64,000 nucleotides of DNA from SCUS01 sp966211675 (GCA_966211675.1 CBIHPK010000015.1:1-64000); one strand, 5' to 3'. Positions 50,298 through 58,896 are shown, counted from the stretch's first letter. Numbers and translations: made by a program. The notes: generated by a model from the letters alone, not told the origin.

Positions 50298-50927
50298 TCA
50301 GTTCCTCAGCACGCCGAGGGTGACCTCGGGAAAGAGGCAGTCGGGACTGGTGTAGTTGCCCTGTCCGCCGTTCTCGGGGAGGTGACAGGCGTCGGCGCGC
50401 GACTCGCGCACGGCGTCGACGGTCTTCACCAGGACGCCGTAGGGGATGTCGCCGTTGGGCGAGACGTTGATCGAGTGGTCGTCCACGACCTCCGCCGCCC
50501 ACTGCTGCCGGATGGCCACCATGCACTGGGTGAGGCCGGCGAAGTCGTGGGAGCTCCCGTCGGCGTCGGGCGTCGCGCGGTTGGGGACCGTGAGCGACGC
50601 CTGGCCGACGGTGCGGCAGCCCGGCATGAGGAAGCCACCGCCCGCGCCCACGATGAAGCCGTTGGGCGCCACCTTCACGGTGATGTTCAACCGCTGGTGC
50701 GTATCCGGCTGGGTGTTCGGGCGGGGGCCGCTCGACGGCGCGGGCACGGGGATGGTGGCGGTGAACACGGTCGCGATGCTCGCCAGGATGAACATCAGGA
50801 CGTTCATGATGATGTCGAGGAACGGGATGATGTTCAGCTCACCACCGCCGTCGTCCGGCCCATGGTGTTTGGGCTTGGACCGGCGGTTGATGATCGCCCG
50901 CTGCGCAGCCGTGAACTTCCCGCTCAT
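50298..50927 (-). CDS. ExbD/TolR-family protein (second gene of minus-strand motor cluster)
   Basis: 209 residues. The cytoplasmic basic start is followed by a membrane helix with the channel Asp in IPFLDIIMNVLMFILA and a periplasmic domain containing four Cys (CRTVG, CMVAI, CHLPE, CLFPE) that could form disulfides. Otherwise as TolR/ExbD. It overlaps the TolQ-like gene by four bases (ATGA) and would be translated with it. Confidence 0.87.
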   Translation of the reverse strand: MSGKFTAAQRAIINRRSKPKHHGPDDGGGELNIIPFLDIIMNVLMFILASIATVFTATIPVPAPSSGPRPNTQPDTHQRLNITVKVAPNGFIVGAGGGFLMPGCRTVGQASLTVPNRATPDADGSSHDFAGLTQCMVAIRQQWAAEVVDDHSINVSPNGDIPYGVLVKTVDAVRESRADACHLPENGGQGNYTSPDCLFPEVTLGVLRN

Positions 50928-51622
50928 CCCTGGCTACGGCCGGTCGTGAGGAGGTTGGTGAGCTTCGACGAGGTCAGCTCGATGTCCGCGAGGATCTTCT
51001 TCGCCTGCCCGTTGATGAGCATGTGCGCGACCATGCAGGTCACCGCGATGCCGAGGCCGAGCGCGGTGTTGTTCATGGCCTCGGAGATGCCGCGGGCGAG
51101 CAGCTGCTGGCGGCGGCCCGGGTCAGCGACGCGGTCGAGCGCGCTGAAGGTGTGGATGAGCCCGAGGATGGTTCCGAGGAGGCCGAAGAGGGTCGCGATG
51201 TTGGCGAGCGACCAGAGGGCGCCGATGCGCTTCTGGACCTGCGGCTCGATGTCCATCACCTGCTCTTCGATCGCGACGACCACCGCCTCCTCGCCGCGGT
51301 TGACCTGCATGAGGCCCGCGCGAAACACCCGGAGGATGGGCACGTCGTCGGCCTCGCACAGCTTGATCGCGCGGTCGATGTTGTTCGCCTGCACGAGCTT
51401 GCGAACCTGCGCGAGCAGCTCCTTGCTGTTCACGCGAAACTTGGACAGCAGGAAGATCACCCGCTCCGTGATCGTGGCGAGCACCACGATGGAGATGAAG
51501 ATGTTCACGAAGAAGGGCCAGCCCAGCTTCTCGTAGAGCCCCGCGAGGCCCACCGCTTCTTGCGGGTGATCCCCACCCGCCTGCTGAGCCATCAGTAGCA
51601 ACTGCACCAGCGCCGATTGCAT
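50924..51622 (-). CDS. MotA/TolQ/ExbB proton-channel family protein
   Basis: 232 residues, three membrane helices: IFISIVVLATITERVIFLLS, a long cytoplasmic helical loop, then ATLFGLLGTILGLIHTF and LGLGIAVTCMVAHMLI. The helix-2 GLLGT(I)LGLI and the A-M-N(N)-T segment are family hallmarks. It is the stator subunit, presumably with the two ExbD-like proteins encoded just downstream, an arrangement also seen for the Myxococcus AglRQS gliding motor and for Tol. The exact task is not shown by sequence. Confidence 0.9.
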   Translation of the reverse strand: MQSALVQLLLMAQQAGGDHPQEAVGLAGLYEKLGWPFFVNIFISIVVLATITERVIFLLSKFRVNSKELLAQVRKLVQANNIDRAIKLCEADDVPILRVFRAGLMQVNRGEEAVVVAIEEQVMDIEPQVQKRIGALWSLANIATLFGLLGTILGLIHTFSALDRVADPGRRQQLLARGISEAMNNTALGLGIAVTCMVAHMLINGQAKKILADIELTSSKLTNLLTTGRSQG

Positions 51623-51841
51623 CGTCCTCTACGCTCCTTGCTCCGTTCTTCGAGCCGCTGTCTGATTCGCGAGCCACGCTACGCTACCGCAACGGGTTGA
51701 TCGCTGGGAAGGGTGCGGTGATCCGAAGAATCTCACCGGACCTGCGCACCCCTCAACGTCATCAACATCGTTGGGTTGCTGTTGAACTTCAGGCTCAGGT
51801 CTGACCCCGTCACCCACGTCGCCCGCGACGCAACGCGGCGG

Positions 51842-51871
51842 ACCGTATCCCTACGCCAAGAGGGATGTCAA
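51842..51871 (-). promoter_or_regulatory. Candidate promoter of the minus-strand motor cluster
   Basis: Minus strand TTGACA (51871-51866), an 18-base spacer and TACGGT (51847-51842). It would leave a leader of about 215 bases before 51622. Confidence 0.4.
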
Positions 51872-52000
51872 CGACACAAGCGCGCCACGTCGAAGGGAGA
51901 TCCCGCGCCCAATCAGATGGCGCGAATGTCCGACCCGGGACCCGTCGACCGCAGGGAGGAATTGTCCGCCGGGGGTGTCACGCGGGCTCGAGCAGCCCCG

Positions 52001-52028
52001 TTGACACCAGAGACCCCCCCGGTATCAT
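52001..52028 (+). promoter_or_regulatory. Sigma70-type promoter of the plus-strand motor cluster
   Basis: A perfect TTGACA (52001-52006), a 16-base spacer and TATCAT (52023-52028). The start would be near 52035. Confidence 0.6.
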
Positions 52029-52208
52029 CGCGCGGCTTCACGGCGGTCGAACTTTTCGTCCCCGCGAAATCATGTGGCACACGATGCGATGGGTCGTGTA
52101 GACACGCACCGCACGACCGGCAACGGTTGAACGGATACGCCCCGAAAGCCGACCCACCGATCAACCGGGGACACTCGGCATTTCCCACACTCTCAGGAGG
52201 ATTCTGCG

Positions 52209-52889
52209 ATGTTGCAAAGTATGGGTCAGCACTTCAAGGAAGGCGGATGGGGCATGTGGCCGATCGTCTTCTGGGCGGTGTTCGTGATCGCGATCACCGT
52301 CGAGCGATCGATGTATCTGTTCAAGTCGTCCATCAACAAGGACGCCTTCCTCTCCAACATCCAGAAGTGCATCCTCGCCGGTGACGTGGGTCGGGCCATC
52401 AAGCTGTGCTCCAGCGCGCAGGCCCCCCTCGCTCGCATCGTCAAGGCCGGCCTGATGAAGGTGAACCGCCCGGACACCGAGGTGCAGGCCGCGATGGACG
52501 AGTCGGCCCTCCGCGAGCTGCCGAAGATCGAGCACCGCACCGCGTACCTCGCGCTCCTCTCCAACCTCGCCATGCTCTCCGGCCTCCTCGGCACCATCAC
52601 CGGTCTCATCGCGGCCTTCGGCGCGGTGGGCGGTCATGGCGGCGAGGGCGGTCCCACGATCGACCCGGCCCGCAAGGCCGAGCTGCTCGCGGGCGGCATC
52701 TCCGAGGCGATGAACTGCACCGCCTTCGGTCTGGTCATCGCGATCCTCGGCCTCATCGCCTTCGCGCTCCTGAACGGCAAGACCCAGCAGATCGTCGACG
52801 ACATCAACGAGTCCACCGTCCAGGTGCTCAACCTCGTGGTGAACAACCGCTCGAAGATCAACGTGGGCTCGGGCCAGCAGGCCGCCTGA
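52209..52889 (+). CDS. MotA/TolQ/ExbB proton-channel family protein
   Basis: 226 residues with the same three-helix plan as the minus-strand copy: PIVFWAVFVIAITVERSMYLF, LAMLSGLLGTITGLIAAFGA and TAFGLVIAILGLIAFALL. The Gly-rich insert GGHGGEGGP after helix 2 is not in the other copy. AGGAGG stands 8 bases before the ATG. It leads a cluster with two ExbD-like genes and the 53975 gene, mirroring the divergent cluster. Confidence 0.92.
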   Translation: MLQSMGQHFKEGGWGMWPIVFWAVFVIAITVERSMYLFKSSINKDAFLSNIQKCILAGDVGRAIKLCSSAQAPLARIVKAGLMKVNRPDTEVQAAMDESALRELPKIEHRTAYLALLSNLAMLSGLLGTITGLIAAFGAVGGHGGEGGPTIDPARKAELLAGGISEAMNCTAFGLVIAILGLIAFALLNGKTQQIVDDINESTVQVLNLVVNNRSKINVGSGQQAA

Positions 52890-52923
52890 TAGTTCCTCCG
52901 GCCGCACGCTAAGGAGCACAGCC

Positions 52924-53397
52924 ATGGGTGGCGTCTCAGTCGATTCTGGCGGCAAGGGCGGCAAAAAGTCCGTCGACGCCCCGGTCAACATGGTCCCGAT
53001 GATCGACCTGTTGATCTGTTGCATCGCGTTCCTTCTGATGACCGCGGTGTGGGTCCAGACCGGCGCCGTCCAGGCGAGCCAGCCTCGCGGCGCGCCGGCC
53101 CCGGATTCCCCACCGAACCCGGAGCAGCAGGACCAGCTCAAGATCCAGATCTCTCCGACGGGTCTCCAGGTCGGCGTCAACGCCGCGGACATGCGCCAGA
53201 TCGGGCGTACCCCGCAGCGCTTCACCGAGCTGAAGACCCTCCTCGAGGCGCGGCGTCAGGCCAACCAGCAGAACCGCGAGGTCTGGCTGCAGCCCGACGG
53301 AGCGGTCGACTACTCGGAGATCATCGCCGTCATGGATACCGTCTACGAGGTCTACGGCAGCGCCGCTCGCGGCGAGGTCACGATCCGCTTCCTGTAA
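52924..53397 (+). CDS. ExbD/TolR-family protein (plus cluster, first)
   Basis: 157 residues. The Gly/Ser/Lys start precedes a helix with the channel Asp in NMVPMIDLLICCIAFLL; the periplasmic domain follows a Pro-rich link and ends GEVTIRFL. AAGGAG lies ahead of the ATG. Together with the next gene it gives two different TolR-like subunits per TolQ-like protein. Confidence 0.9.
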   Translation: MGGVSVDSGGKGGKKSVDAPVNMVPMIDLLICCIAFLLMTAVWVQTGAVQASQPRGAPAPDSPPNPEQQDQLKIQISPTGLQVGVNAADMRQIGRTPQRFTELKTLLEARRQANQQNREVWLQPDGAVDYSEIIAVMDTVYEVYGSAARGEVTIRFL

Positions 53398-53415
53398 GGG
53401 TGCAGGGGAGAAATC

Positions 53416-53958
53416 ATGCCCGTCGCGAAGCCAGGTAAGCGCCTCCTCCACAACGTCCCGCTGCGGTTCGTCCAGAAGCGGGTCTCGGGCGGTGGCCACA
53501 AGTCGGTGACCGCCGACCTCAACCTCACCTCGATGATCGACTTCCTCGTCATCACGGTGGTGTTCCTCCTGTCCCAGTTCGGCTCGCAGCAGCAGGTGCA
53601 GTCGAGCGCGGGCCTCGAGATCCCCGAGACCCACAACGCCGACAACCTGGCGAGCGCCCCGATCATCTCGATCTCCGAGCAGGCGATCATGATGGACGGC
53701 CAGCGCATCACCACGCCGCGCGAGATCTCCGGCTCGTCCGACCGCATCGACCGCCTCTTCGAGCGGCTGGAGCAGGCCAAGCGCGAGTACCCGGTGCTCC
53801 ACCCCGACCGCCAGTTCGAGGGCGACGTGGTCTTCCAGATCGACCGGCACGTCCACTGGGACATCGTGAAGACCATCGCCCGTACCTGCGCCGCCGCGGG
53901 CTATGTGCGGCTCAACTTCGCGGTCACCAAGGGCAACGCCAACACGGCCGCGGAGTAA
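53416..53958 (+). CDS. ExbD/TolR-family protein (plus cluster, second)
   Basis: 180 residues. A longer, basic N-terminus (~1-35) precedes the helix with the channel Asp in TSMIDFLVITVVFLLS. The periplasmic domain ends with YVRLNFAVTKG. It starts 18 bases after the preceding ExbD gene. The three plus-strand genes are evidently one operon. Confidence 0.9.
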   Translation: MPVAKPGKRLLHNVPLRFVQKRVSGGGHKSVTADLNLTSMIDFLVITVVFLLSQFGSQQQVQSSAGLEIPETHNADNLASAPIISISEQAIMMDGQRITTPREISGSSDRIDRLFERLEQAKREYPVLHPDRQFEGDVVFQIDRHVHWDIVKTIARTCAAAGYVRLNFAVTKGNANTAAE

Positions 53959-53974
53959 GTCCGCGAGCCCGCCG

Positions 53975-54952
53975 ATGTCCCCTCCCTCCGATCCCCCGGT
54001 CGATGAGCCTGGCAGCTCCCACCGGGGGATGATTCCCCGCGAAGAACTCCCCTTCCTCCCGAAGATCAAGTGGCGCTTCTGGGCGCCCATCCTGGCGCTG
54101 CTCGTCGCCTTCCCGCTCGCGTGGGGCATCAAGCGCGACCGCGAGGCGAGGCGGTTGCGGGAGCGCCTGCTGCGAGAGCACGCCGCCCTCACCGCGACGC
54201 TCGGCCCGGACTACCGCGCGGTGCGGCAGTTCGTCGAGGCCTCCGCGCTCGAGGCCGTCGGCCCCTACGCGGGCGACCTGCGCGACCCTGCGCTTACCCT
54301 GGAGGGTATGACCCGGGAGCCCGTGCTCTACGGGCGCCTGCGCGTCCACGAGGTGCACGCGCCCGCGGACGTCGCGGCCTCCATCCGCCACCGCTACCCG
54401 GACCAGCTCTACTCGTGCCTCGGCCTCGAGCCGCGGCTCGCCCGGGAGCTCTTCGACAAGGGCGCCTTCCTGCTCCCCTCCTTCGTCGACGCCGTGCGCG
54501 GGGCGGACTCCACCGAGCGCCTGCACGCCCTGCGCGAGGACCTCATCTTCCGCCTGCGCCGCGACACCGCGATGCTGGTCGACCACCTGCGCCGCCGCTA
54601 CCTCGTGCTCGTGGTCGACGAGGCCCGCGCCTCCGTCGACGGCCCCACGCGCGTCTACGTCTACGACCTGCCCGCGCGCCGCGTGGTGCTGCGGGCGCGG
54701 GGAGAGGGCGCCGACGTGCGGGTGATCCCCTTCCAGATGGCGGGGCTGCCCACGCCGCCCCCGCGCGCCCATCCCCTCACCGGCGCGTCGGTCAGCGGTC
54801 ACGACTGCTCCGTCGCCAACGCCGCGCGGAGGGCGCTCGGCGTCGAGCCGATGGGCATGGCCCACGCGCCGGACTCGCCGGCCCCGGTCGCCGACGCAGG
54901 CCCCGCGGCGACGGACGCCGCGACGCGACCCACGGTCGACGCCGGACCTTGA
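53975..54952 (+). CDS. Single-span membrane protein linked to the motor cluster
   Basis: 325 residues I do not recognise. A ~35-residue cytoplasmic N-terminus, one membrane helix (WAPILALLVAFPLAWGI), then a soluble region with a helical part (~60-230) and a beta-rich part (YLVLVVDEARASVDG, RVYVYDLPARRVVLRARG), ending in an Ala/Asp/Pro-rich low-complexity tail. It begins 16 bases after the ExbD gene, so it may be an accessory subunit of the motor. The start ATG at 53975 is the first that keeps the helix near the N-terminus. Confidence 0.65.
   Translation: MSPPSDPPVDEPGSSHRGMIPREELPFLPKIKWRFWAPILALLVAFPLAWGIKRDREARRLRERLLREHAALTATLGPDYRAVRQFVEASALEAVGPYAGDLRDPALTLEGMTREPVLYGRLRVHEVHAPADVAASIRHRYPDQLYSCLGLEPRLARELFDKGAFLLPSFVDAVRGADSTERLHALREDLIFRLRRDTAMLVDHLRRRYLVLVVDEARASVDGPTRVYVYDLPARRVVLRARGEGADVRVIPFQMAGLPTPPPRAHPLTGASVSGHDCSVANAARRALGVEPMGMAHAPDSPAPVADAGPAATDAATRPTVDAGP
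54294..54311 (+). repeat. WTAC-N8-GTAAAC motif, copy 9 (degenerate right half)
   Basis: Reads TTAC-cctggagg-GTATGA. It encodes LTLEGM in the single-span membrane protein gene. Confidence 0.5.
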
Positions 54953-54983
54953 CGAGCCCCGACACCTCGACCACTTTGCGTCG

Positions 54984-55460
54984 GTGGTGACCCCCCCCAA
55001 CGTCGAGGCCCTGCGCCTTCGGCTTCGAGATCACGTCCTTCGCAACAAGCTGAAGAGCTCGACGCGACGTGAGCTGATCCTCGAGACCCTCGCCAGCATC
55101 GGTCGGCACGTCACCGCGGAGGAGCTCCTCCGGGACGTGCGCACCCGCGACCCCCGCATCGGCGCCGCCACGGTCTACCGCACGCTCCGGGTGCTGCAGG
55201 ACAGCGGCATCGTCGCCGAGCGCCACTTCGAGGGCGGCGCGTCGCGCTTCGAGCTCCTCGGCGACGACCACCACGACCACCTGATCTGCACCGTCTGCGG
55301 CACCATCGTGGAGTTCGAGGACGAGGTCATCGAGCACGAGCAGAAGCGCGTCGCGAGCTCCTACGGCTTCGAGCTGCTCATGCACCGGCACGAGCTCTAC
55401 GGCGTCTGCCCCGCCTGCCGCGCCAGCAACGCGCCGTCGCGCCCCGTCCGCCGGATGTAG
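54984..55460 (+). CDS. fur: Fur-family metal-responsive regulator
   Basis: 158 residues. The winged-helix DNA-binding domain (~1-90) has SSTRRELILETLAS and RIGAATVYRTLRVLQDSG; the dimerisation domain has HHDHLICTVCG and a second CPAC pair, giving a CxxC...CxxC structural zinc site, and HRHELYGVC. The subfamily (iron, zinc or peroxide sensing) cannot be settled from sequence alone; overall pattern is Fur-like. GTG start at 54984, 31 bases after the previous gene. I see no clear Fur box nearby. Confidence 0.9.
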   Translation: MVTPPNVEALRLRLRDHVLRNKLKSSTRRELILETLASIGRHVTAEELLRDVRTRDPRIGAATVYRTLRVLQDSGIVAERHFEGGASRFELLGDDHHDHLICTVCGTIVEFEDEVIEHEQKRVASSYGFELLMHRHELYGVCPACRASNAPSRPVRRM

Positions 55461-55469
55461 GCCTGCGGC

Positions 55470-56432
55470 TCAGACCGCGCGCATCGGCAGCGGCATGAAG
55501 AGCAGCGCGAAGAGCGCGAGGCAGAGCAGCGCGATCGCCTTGCGACCGGGCGTGAGCGGGTCGTCGCCGGCGGGAGGGTGCGCGTCGCCGGAGAGCCGGA
55601 GCACCACGCGGGTGACCAGGGCCCAGGGGCCCCAGATGAGCGCGGGCACGAAGTGCTCGCTGGTGAGGTGCCCGTGCGGGGTGCGGAGCGCGATGTACCC
55701 CGCGAGCGCGATCGCATAGCCCAGCAGCGCCGCGATGAACCAGCGGGACCAGCGGTCGGCGCGGGTTCCGAAGAGCGCGTAGGTGACGTGGCCGCCGTCG
55801 AGCTGACCCACCGGCAGCAGGTTGAGCATGGTCATGAAGAGCCCCGTCCAGCCGGCGAAGGCGAAGGGGTGGAGCTGCACGTCGTAGCCGGGCGGGATCG
55901 GCCCGCAAACCAGGCGCTTCAGCAGGAGGTAGAGCAGCGCGTCGCCCTCGAGGAGCCCGCCCGGCGCGAGCGGCTCCACCGGCGAGAGCGCGAGGCCCAC
56001 CGCGGTGATCGGGAGCGCGAGGACCAGGCCCGCGAGCGGCCCCGCGGCGCCGATGTCGACCAGCGCGTTGCGGCTGCCGATGGGGCGCATCGAGATCACC
56101 GCCCCCATGGTGCCGAGGAGGTTGGGGAAGGGCACGAACATCGGCAGGCTCGCCGGCACCCGGTGGTGGCGCGCGAGGAGGAAGTGCCCGAGCTCGTGGG
56201 TCACCAGGATCGCCAGCAGCGGGACCGCGAAGCGCCAGCCCTGGCCGAGCGCCCAGCCCAGCGTGCGCAGCGCCGCTGGAATACCCCCTCGGGTAAACGC
56301 GGCCTCGACCAGATCCCCCGGGCGCCGCGTGAGGTGCTGCGTCGCGCCCGCGTAGAAGACGCTGAGCACCGTCGCGCCGAAGAGGACGGCGGGGAGCAGC
56401 ACGCGCGGTCGCTCGTCGAGCTCGTCGCTCAC
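55470..56432 (-). CDS. Site-2-type membrane metalloprotease (M50 family)
   Basis: 320 residues, about seven membrane helices. The zinc motif HELGH (THELGHFLLARHH) and the second motif LNLLPVGQLDGGHV (NxxPxxxLDG) are present, so it should be active inside the membrane. No PDZ domain is seen, which places it with the compact site-2 proteases. The GTG start at 56432 overlaps the FliH-like gene stop (GTGA). Substrate unknown. Confidence 0.9.
   Translation of the reverse strand: MSDELDERPRVLLPAVLFGATVLSVFYAGATQHLTRRPGDLVEAAFTRGGIPAALRTLGWALGQGWRFAVPLLAILVTHELGHFLLARHHRVPASLPMFVPFPNLLGTMGAVISMRPIGSRNALVDIGAAGPLAGLVLALPITAVGLALSPVEPLAPGGLLEGDALLYLLLKRLVCGPIPPGYDVQLHPFAFAGWTGLFMTMLNLLPVGQLDGGHVTYALFGTRADRWSRWFIAALLGYAIALAGYIALRTPHGHLTSEHFVPALIWGPWALVTRVVLRLSGDAHPPAGDDPLTPGRKAIALLCLALFALLFMPLPMRAV
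56281..56298 (+). repeat. WTAC-N8-GTAAAC motif, copy 10
   Basis: Reads ATAC-cccctcgg-GTAAAC. It is antisense to FTRGGI in the M50 protease gene. Confidence 0.8.
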
Positions 56433-56944
56433 CCGCGGGGCTCCTTCAGGGAGGCGATCCAGCGCGAGCGCGCCACGGAGAGCGACTCGGCCCAGTCCGC
56501 GACCACCCTCCCCCGGGCGGTCTCCACGGCCACGCAGCCGCGGGCGACCGACGGGTCGGCGGCGACCTCGACCCACTCCACGGCCGCCGCGTCGGAGAGC
56601 GCCTCGGACACCGCGCGCCGGGCCTCGGCCACGTCGTCGGGGTGCGCGCACACGAGCAGGCGCCTCGCCCCGCGCGCCCTCGCGATCGCCTGCGACACCA
56701 TCGCCTCCAGCGCCGCCGGCTCGCACGAGACGGAGCGGCCGATCACCCCTTCGGCCACGTCGAAGGCCAGCGTCGCCAGCACCTCGTGCGCCGTCGCCAG
56801 CGCCCGGTCGAAGCGCGCCTGGGCGGCGAGCTCCCAGGCCACCGCGGAGGCGTCGAGCGAGGCCCGGGCGCGGGCGCTCGCGAGCTCGGAGGCGCGCACC
56901 TCGGAGGCGCGGACGAGGGTCAGCCCGCGGGCGCCGGTGCTCAT
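56429..56944 (-). CDS. FliH/SctL-like stator protein (orphan)
   Basis: 171 residues. A charged helical N-terminal half (~1-75, with RARASLDASAVAWELAAQARFDRA as a likely coiled region, quoted in part) and a C-terminal fold typical of FliH/HrpE/SctL: LLVCAHPDDVAEARRAV, then VEVAADPSVARGCVAVETARG. Such proteins restrain the export ATPase of flagella and type III secretion systems. No other export gene lies nearby. It overlaps both neighbours (ATGA and GTGA). Confidence 0.6.
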   Translation of the reverse strand: MSTGARGLTLVRASEVRASELASARARASLDASAVAWELAAQARFDRALATAHEVLATLAFDVAEGVIGRSVSCEPAALEAMVSQAIARARGARRLLVCAHPDDVAEARRAVSEALSDAAAVEWVEVAADPSVARGCVAVETARGRVVADWAESLSVARSRWIASLKEPRG

Positions 56945-57513
56945 CGCGCGCACACCGCGGCCGCGAGGGCGAGGCACGCCGGGGCGCGCGGGCTCATCCG
57001 CACCACCCGCGCGGCGCGCAGCAGCCCCGGGTCGTCGAGCCCTCCGCGCAGGCTCAGCGCCTCCAGGAGCGAGGACCACTCGGGCAGCCTGGGCGGGCGA
57101 CCGAGCGCCCGATGGGCGAGGTGGATCAGGTGCGTCGCGGTCGAGCGCTGCGCGGGGTCGAAGGAGGGCGCCGAGGGCAGCGCGTGGCGCAGCGACGTGA
57201 GGGCGGCCGAGCCGAGGCCGCGGACGAATCCCTCGCGATCGGACGGGTCGAGGGAGCGCGCCCACGCGGCGATGAAGCGGGCGCCCACCTCGTCGCCCGC
57301 GGCCAGGGTCGCGCGGGGACGGGCCAGGAGCCGGAGGCCCGCGGCGGCGAGGGAGCGAACCCGCTCGGGGCGGGTGCGCCCGGAGCGCAGGGAGCCCAGC
57401 GCGGTCAGCAGCCGATGGCGCGCGGCGGGCTCGAAGGCCGCGGCCACGCTCTCGCCGTCGGCGCCCGCGAGCGCCACCGTCAACGCCGCCGCGTCCATGC
57501 ATCGGGCCGTCAT
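56941..57513 (-). CDS. Uncharacterised helical protein upstream of the FliH/SctL-like gene
   Basis: 190 residues, Ala/Leu/Arg-rich and helical with no membrane segment or signal peptide. I do not recognise it. It is translationally coupled (ATGA) to the FliH/SctL-like gene, the position that SctK-type partners take in type III secretion operons, but sequence alone gives no proof. The ATG at 57513 and the one at 57498 are both possible starts; neither has a good ribosome-binding site. Confidence 0.55.
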   Translation of the reverse strand: MTARCMDAAALTVALAGADGESVAAAFEPAARHRLLTALGSLRSGRTRPERVRSLAAAGLRLLARPRATLAAGDEVGARFIAAWARSLDPSDREGFVRGLGSAALTSLRHALPSAPSFDPAQRSTATHLIHLAHRALGRPPRLPEWSSLLEALSLRGGLDDPGLLRAARVVRMSPRAPACLALAAAVCAR

Positions 57514-57603
57514 GTGCAGGAGGGAGCCTGACACGTCGCCGGGGGGGATCACCAGCGGTTGAAAACTCGCGTCGCGAGCGACGGGCGCGCTATCGGCCTG
57601 AGG

Positions 57604-58896
57604 GTGCGTCTCGCCAGGGTTCGACTCCACCGTTGGCTGTTCGGCTTGCTCCTCGCGGGGATGCTCTCCCTCGCCCTGCCCTCCGTCGCGCTCGGGTGGA
57701 CCGACGCGCGGCCCGGGGACGCCGTCACGGAGTTCGACATCAACCCCGACGGCACCGCGGTCGTCACCCAGCGGGTGCGCTGGCGCGTCCTCGCCGGGCG
57801 CCTCCATGAGTTCGAGCTCGCGGAGCTCCCGGCGGACCTCTCGCTCATCGAGGCGACGGCCAGCACCTCCACCGGGACGCCGGTTCCGATCACCGTCCGC
57901 GGCCAGGTGCCCGGGCGGCTGACCGTCTCCCTCGGCGACCCGGGGGTCGGGCTCGCCCGCGGATCGGTCGACGTCGTGCTGCGCTACGGCACCTCCCTGC
58001 GCGCCCAAGGGGCCATCCGTAGCGCCGACGGCGACGCGGTGATCGAGCTGCGCTCCTGCCCCTGGGAGCGCGGGATGGAGGCCACCGAGCTGCGCGTCTC
58101 CATGCCCAGCGCCAACCGCCGCGCCCGGTGGATCGCCGACGACCTCGACGGCGTCGACGCCACGGTCACCACCGAGCTCTCCCGCGACGTGCTGCGCACC
58201 ATGCGCCGCCACGTCCCCACCGGGGTCGTCTGGAGCGCCCGCGTGGCCGCCGATCCCTCCCTCTTCCCGTGGCTCTCGACCGGCGTCCCCCGTCGCACCG
58301 TGCGCCCTGCCCCGCGGGCCCCGTGGTCTCCCCTCGCCCTCGTCTACGGCCTCGGCCTCGCGGCGGTGCTCCTCATCGGCGGCCGGGCGCTCCGCCACCT
58401 GGAGGGCCCCGCGCGCGTGAGGCTGCCCCGCTCGCTCCGCCCCCTCCCGGCGCTGCTCGCCCTCGGCGCCGCGGCCTCGCACGCGCTGGCCATCGCGGGC
58501 GCCCACGGGGGCGTCTCGCCGGGCACCGCGCTGCTCCTCGGCGCGGTCGCCCTCTCCCTCCCGGCGCACGGCCGCGGGACGCCCTCCCCCCGCCGGGCGG
58601 CGCTGGTGGGCGTCCTCCAGGCGGGGGCGCTGCTCGCCGCCACCGGGGTCTTCGTCTGGGGTCTGCGCGCGAGCTCGGCGATGGGGGTGGTGCTCGCGCT
58701 CGACCTCGCCGTGCTGATCATCGCCTCGATGGCCGTGTCGCGGCTGCGGCCGGCCGCCGTCTTACAGCCCAAGGTAAACGTCCGGCCGTCGGCGACGCGC
58801 TCGCTCGGCCTCGACGAGGTGCTCTTCAGCGACGCGGCTGCAACCGCTGATGAAACATCTGCAGCGCGCTATCGAGCCGCTTCACCGCGGCCCTGA
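57604..58896 (+). CDS. Exported multi-span membrane protein, DUF2207-like N-domain
   Basis: About 430 residues. A signal peptide (FGLLLAGMLSLALPSVALG) is followed by a beta-rich extracytoplasmic domain (~35-210, starting FDINPDGTAVVTQRVRW) reminiscent of DUF2207 proteins, then about six membrane helices (~235-385) and a short cytoplasmic tail. The GTG at 57604 puts the signal peptide at the start; a TTG at 57559 would add 15 residues. Its last 71 bases overlap the convergent DUF1232 gene. Function unknown. Confidence 0.6.
   Translation: MRLARVRLHRWLFGLLLAGMLSLALPSVALGWTDARPGDAVTEFDINPDGTAVVTQRVRWRVLAGRLHEFELAELPADLSLIEATASTSTGTPVPITVRGQVPGRLTVSLGDPGVGLARGSVDVVLRYGTSLRAQGAIRSADGDAVIELRSCPWERGMEATELRVSMPSANRRARWIADDLDGVDATVTTELSRDVLRTMRRHVPTGVVWSARVAADPSLFPWLSTGVPRRTVRPAPRAPWSPLALVYGLGLAAVLLIGGRALRHLEGPARVRLPRSLRPLPALLALGAAASHALAIAGAHGGVSPGTALLLGAVALSLPAHGRGTPSPRRAALVGVLQAGALLAATGVFVWGLRASSAMGVVLALDLAVLIIASMAVSRLRPAAVLQPKVNVRPSATRSLGLDEVLFSDAAATADETSAARYRAASPRP
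58762..58779 (+). repeat. WTAC-N8-GTAAAC motif, copy 11
   Basis: Reads TTAC-agcccaag-GTAAAC. It encodes LQPKVN in the tail of the multi-span membrane protein, using TTA and GTA codons. Confidence 0.8.

Larger units (their letters stand above)
51623..52208 (+). other. 586-bp intergenic control region between divergent motor clusters
   Basis: No credible gene is seen here. Base composition is visibly more AT-rich than its surroundings. It holds good candidate promoters on both strands (see 51842-51871 and 52001-52028) and a roughly 170-base 5' leader for the plus-strand cluster that ends with AGGAGG. I find no riboswitch or clear terminator. Confidence 0.6.
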
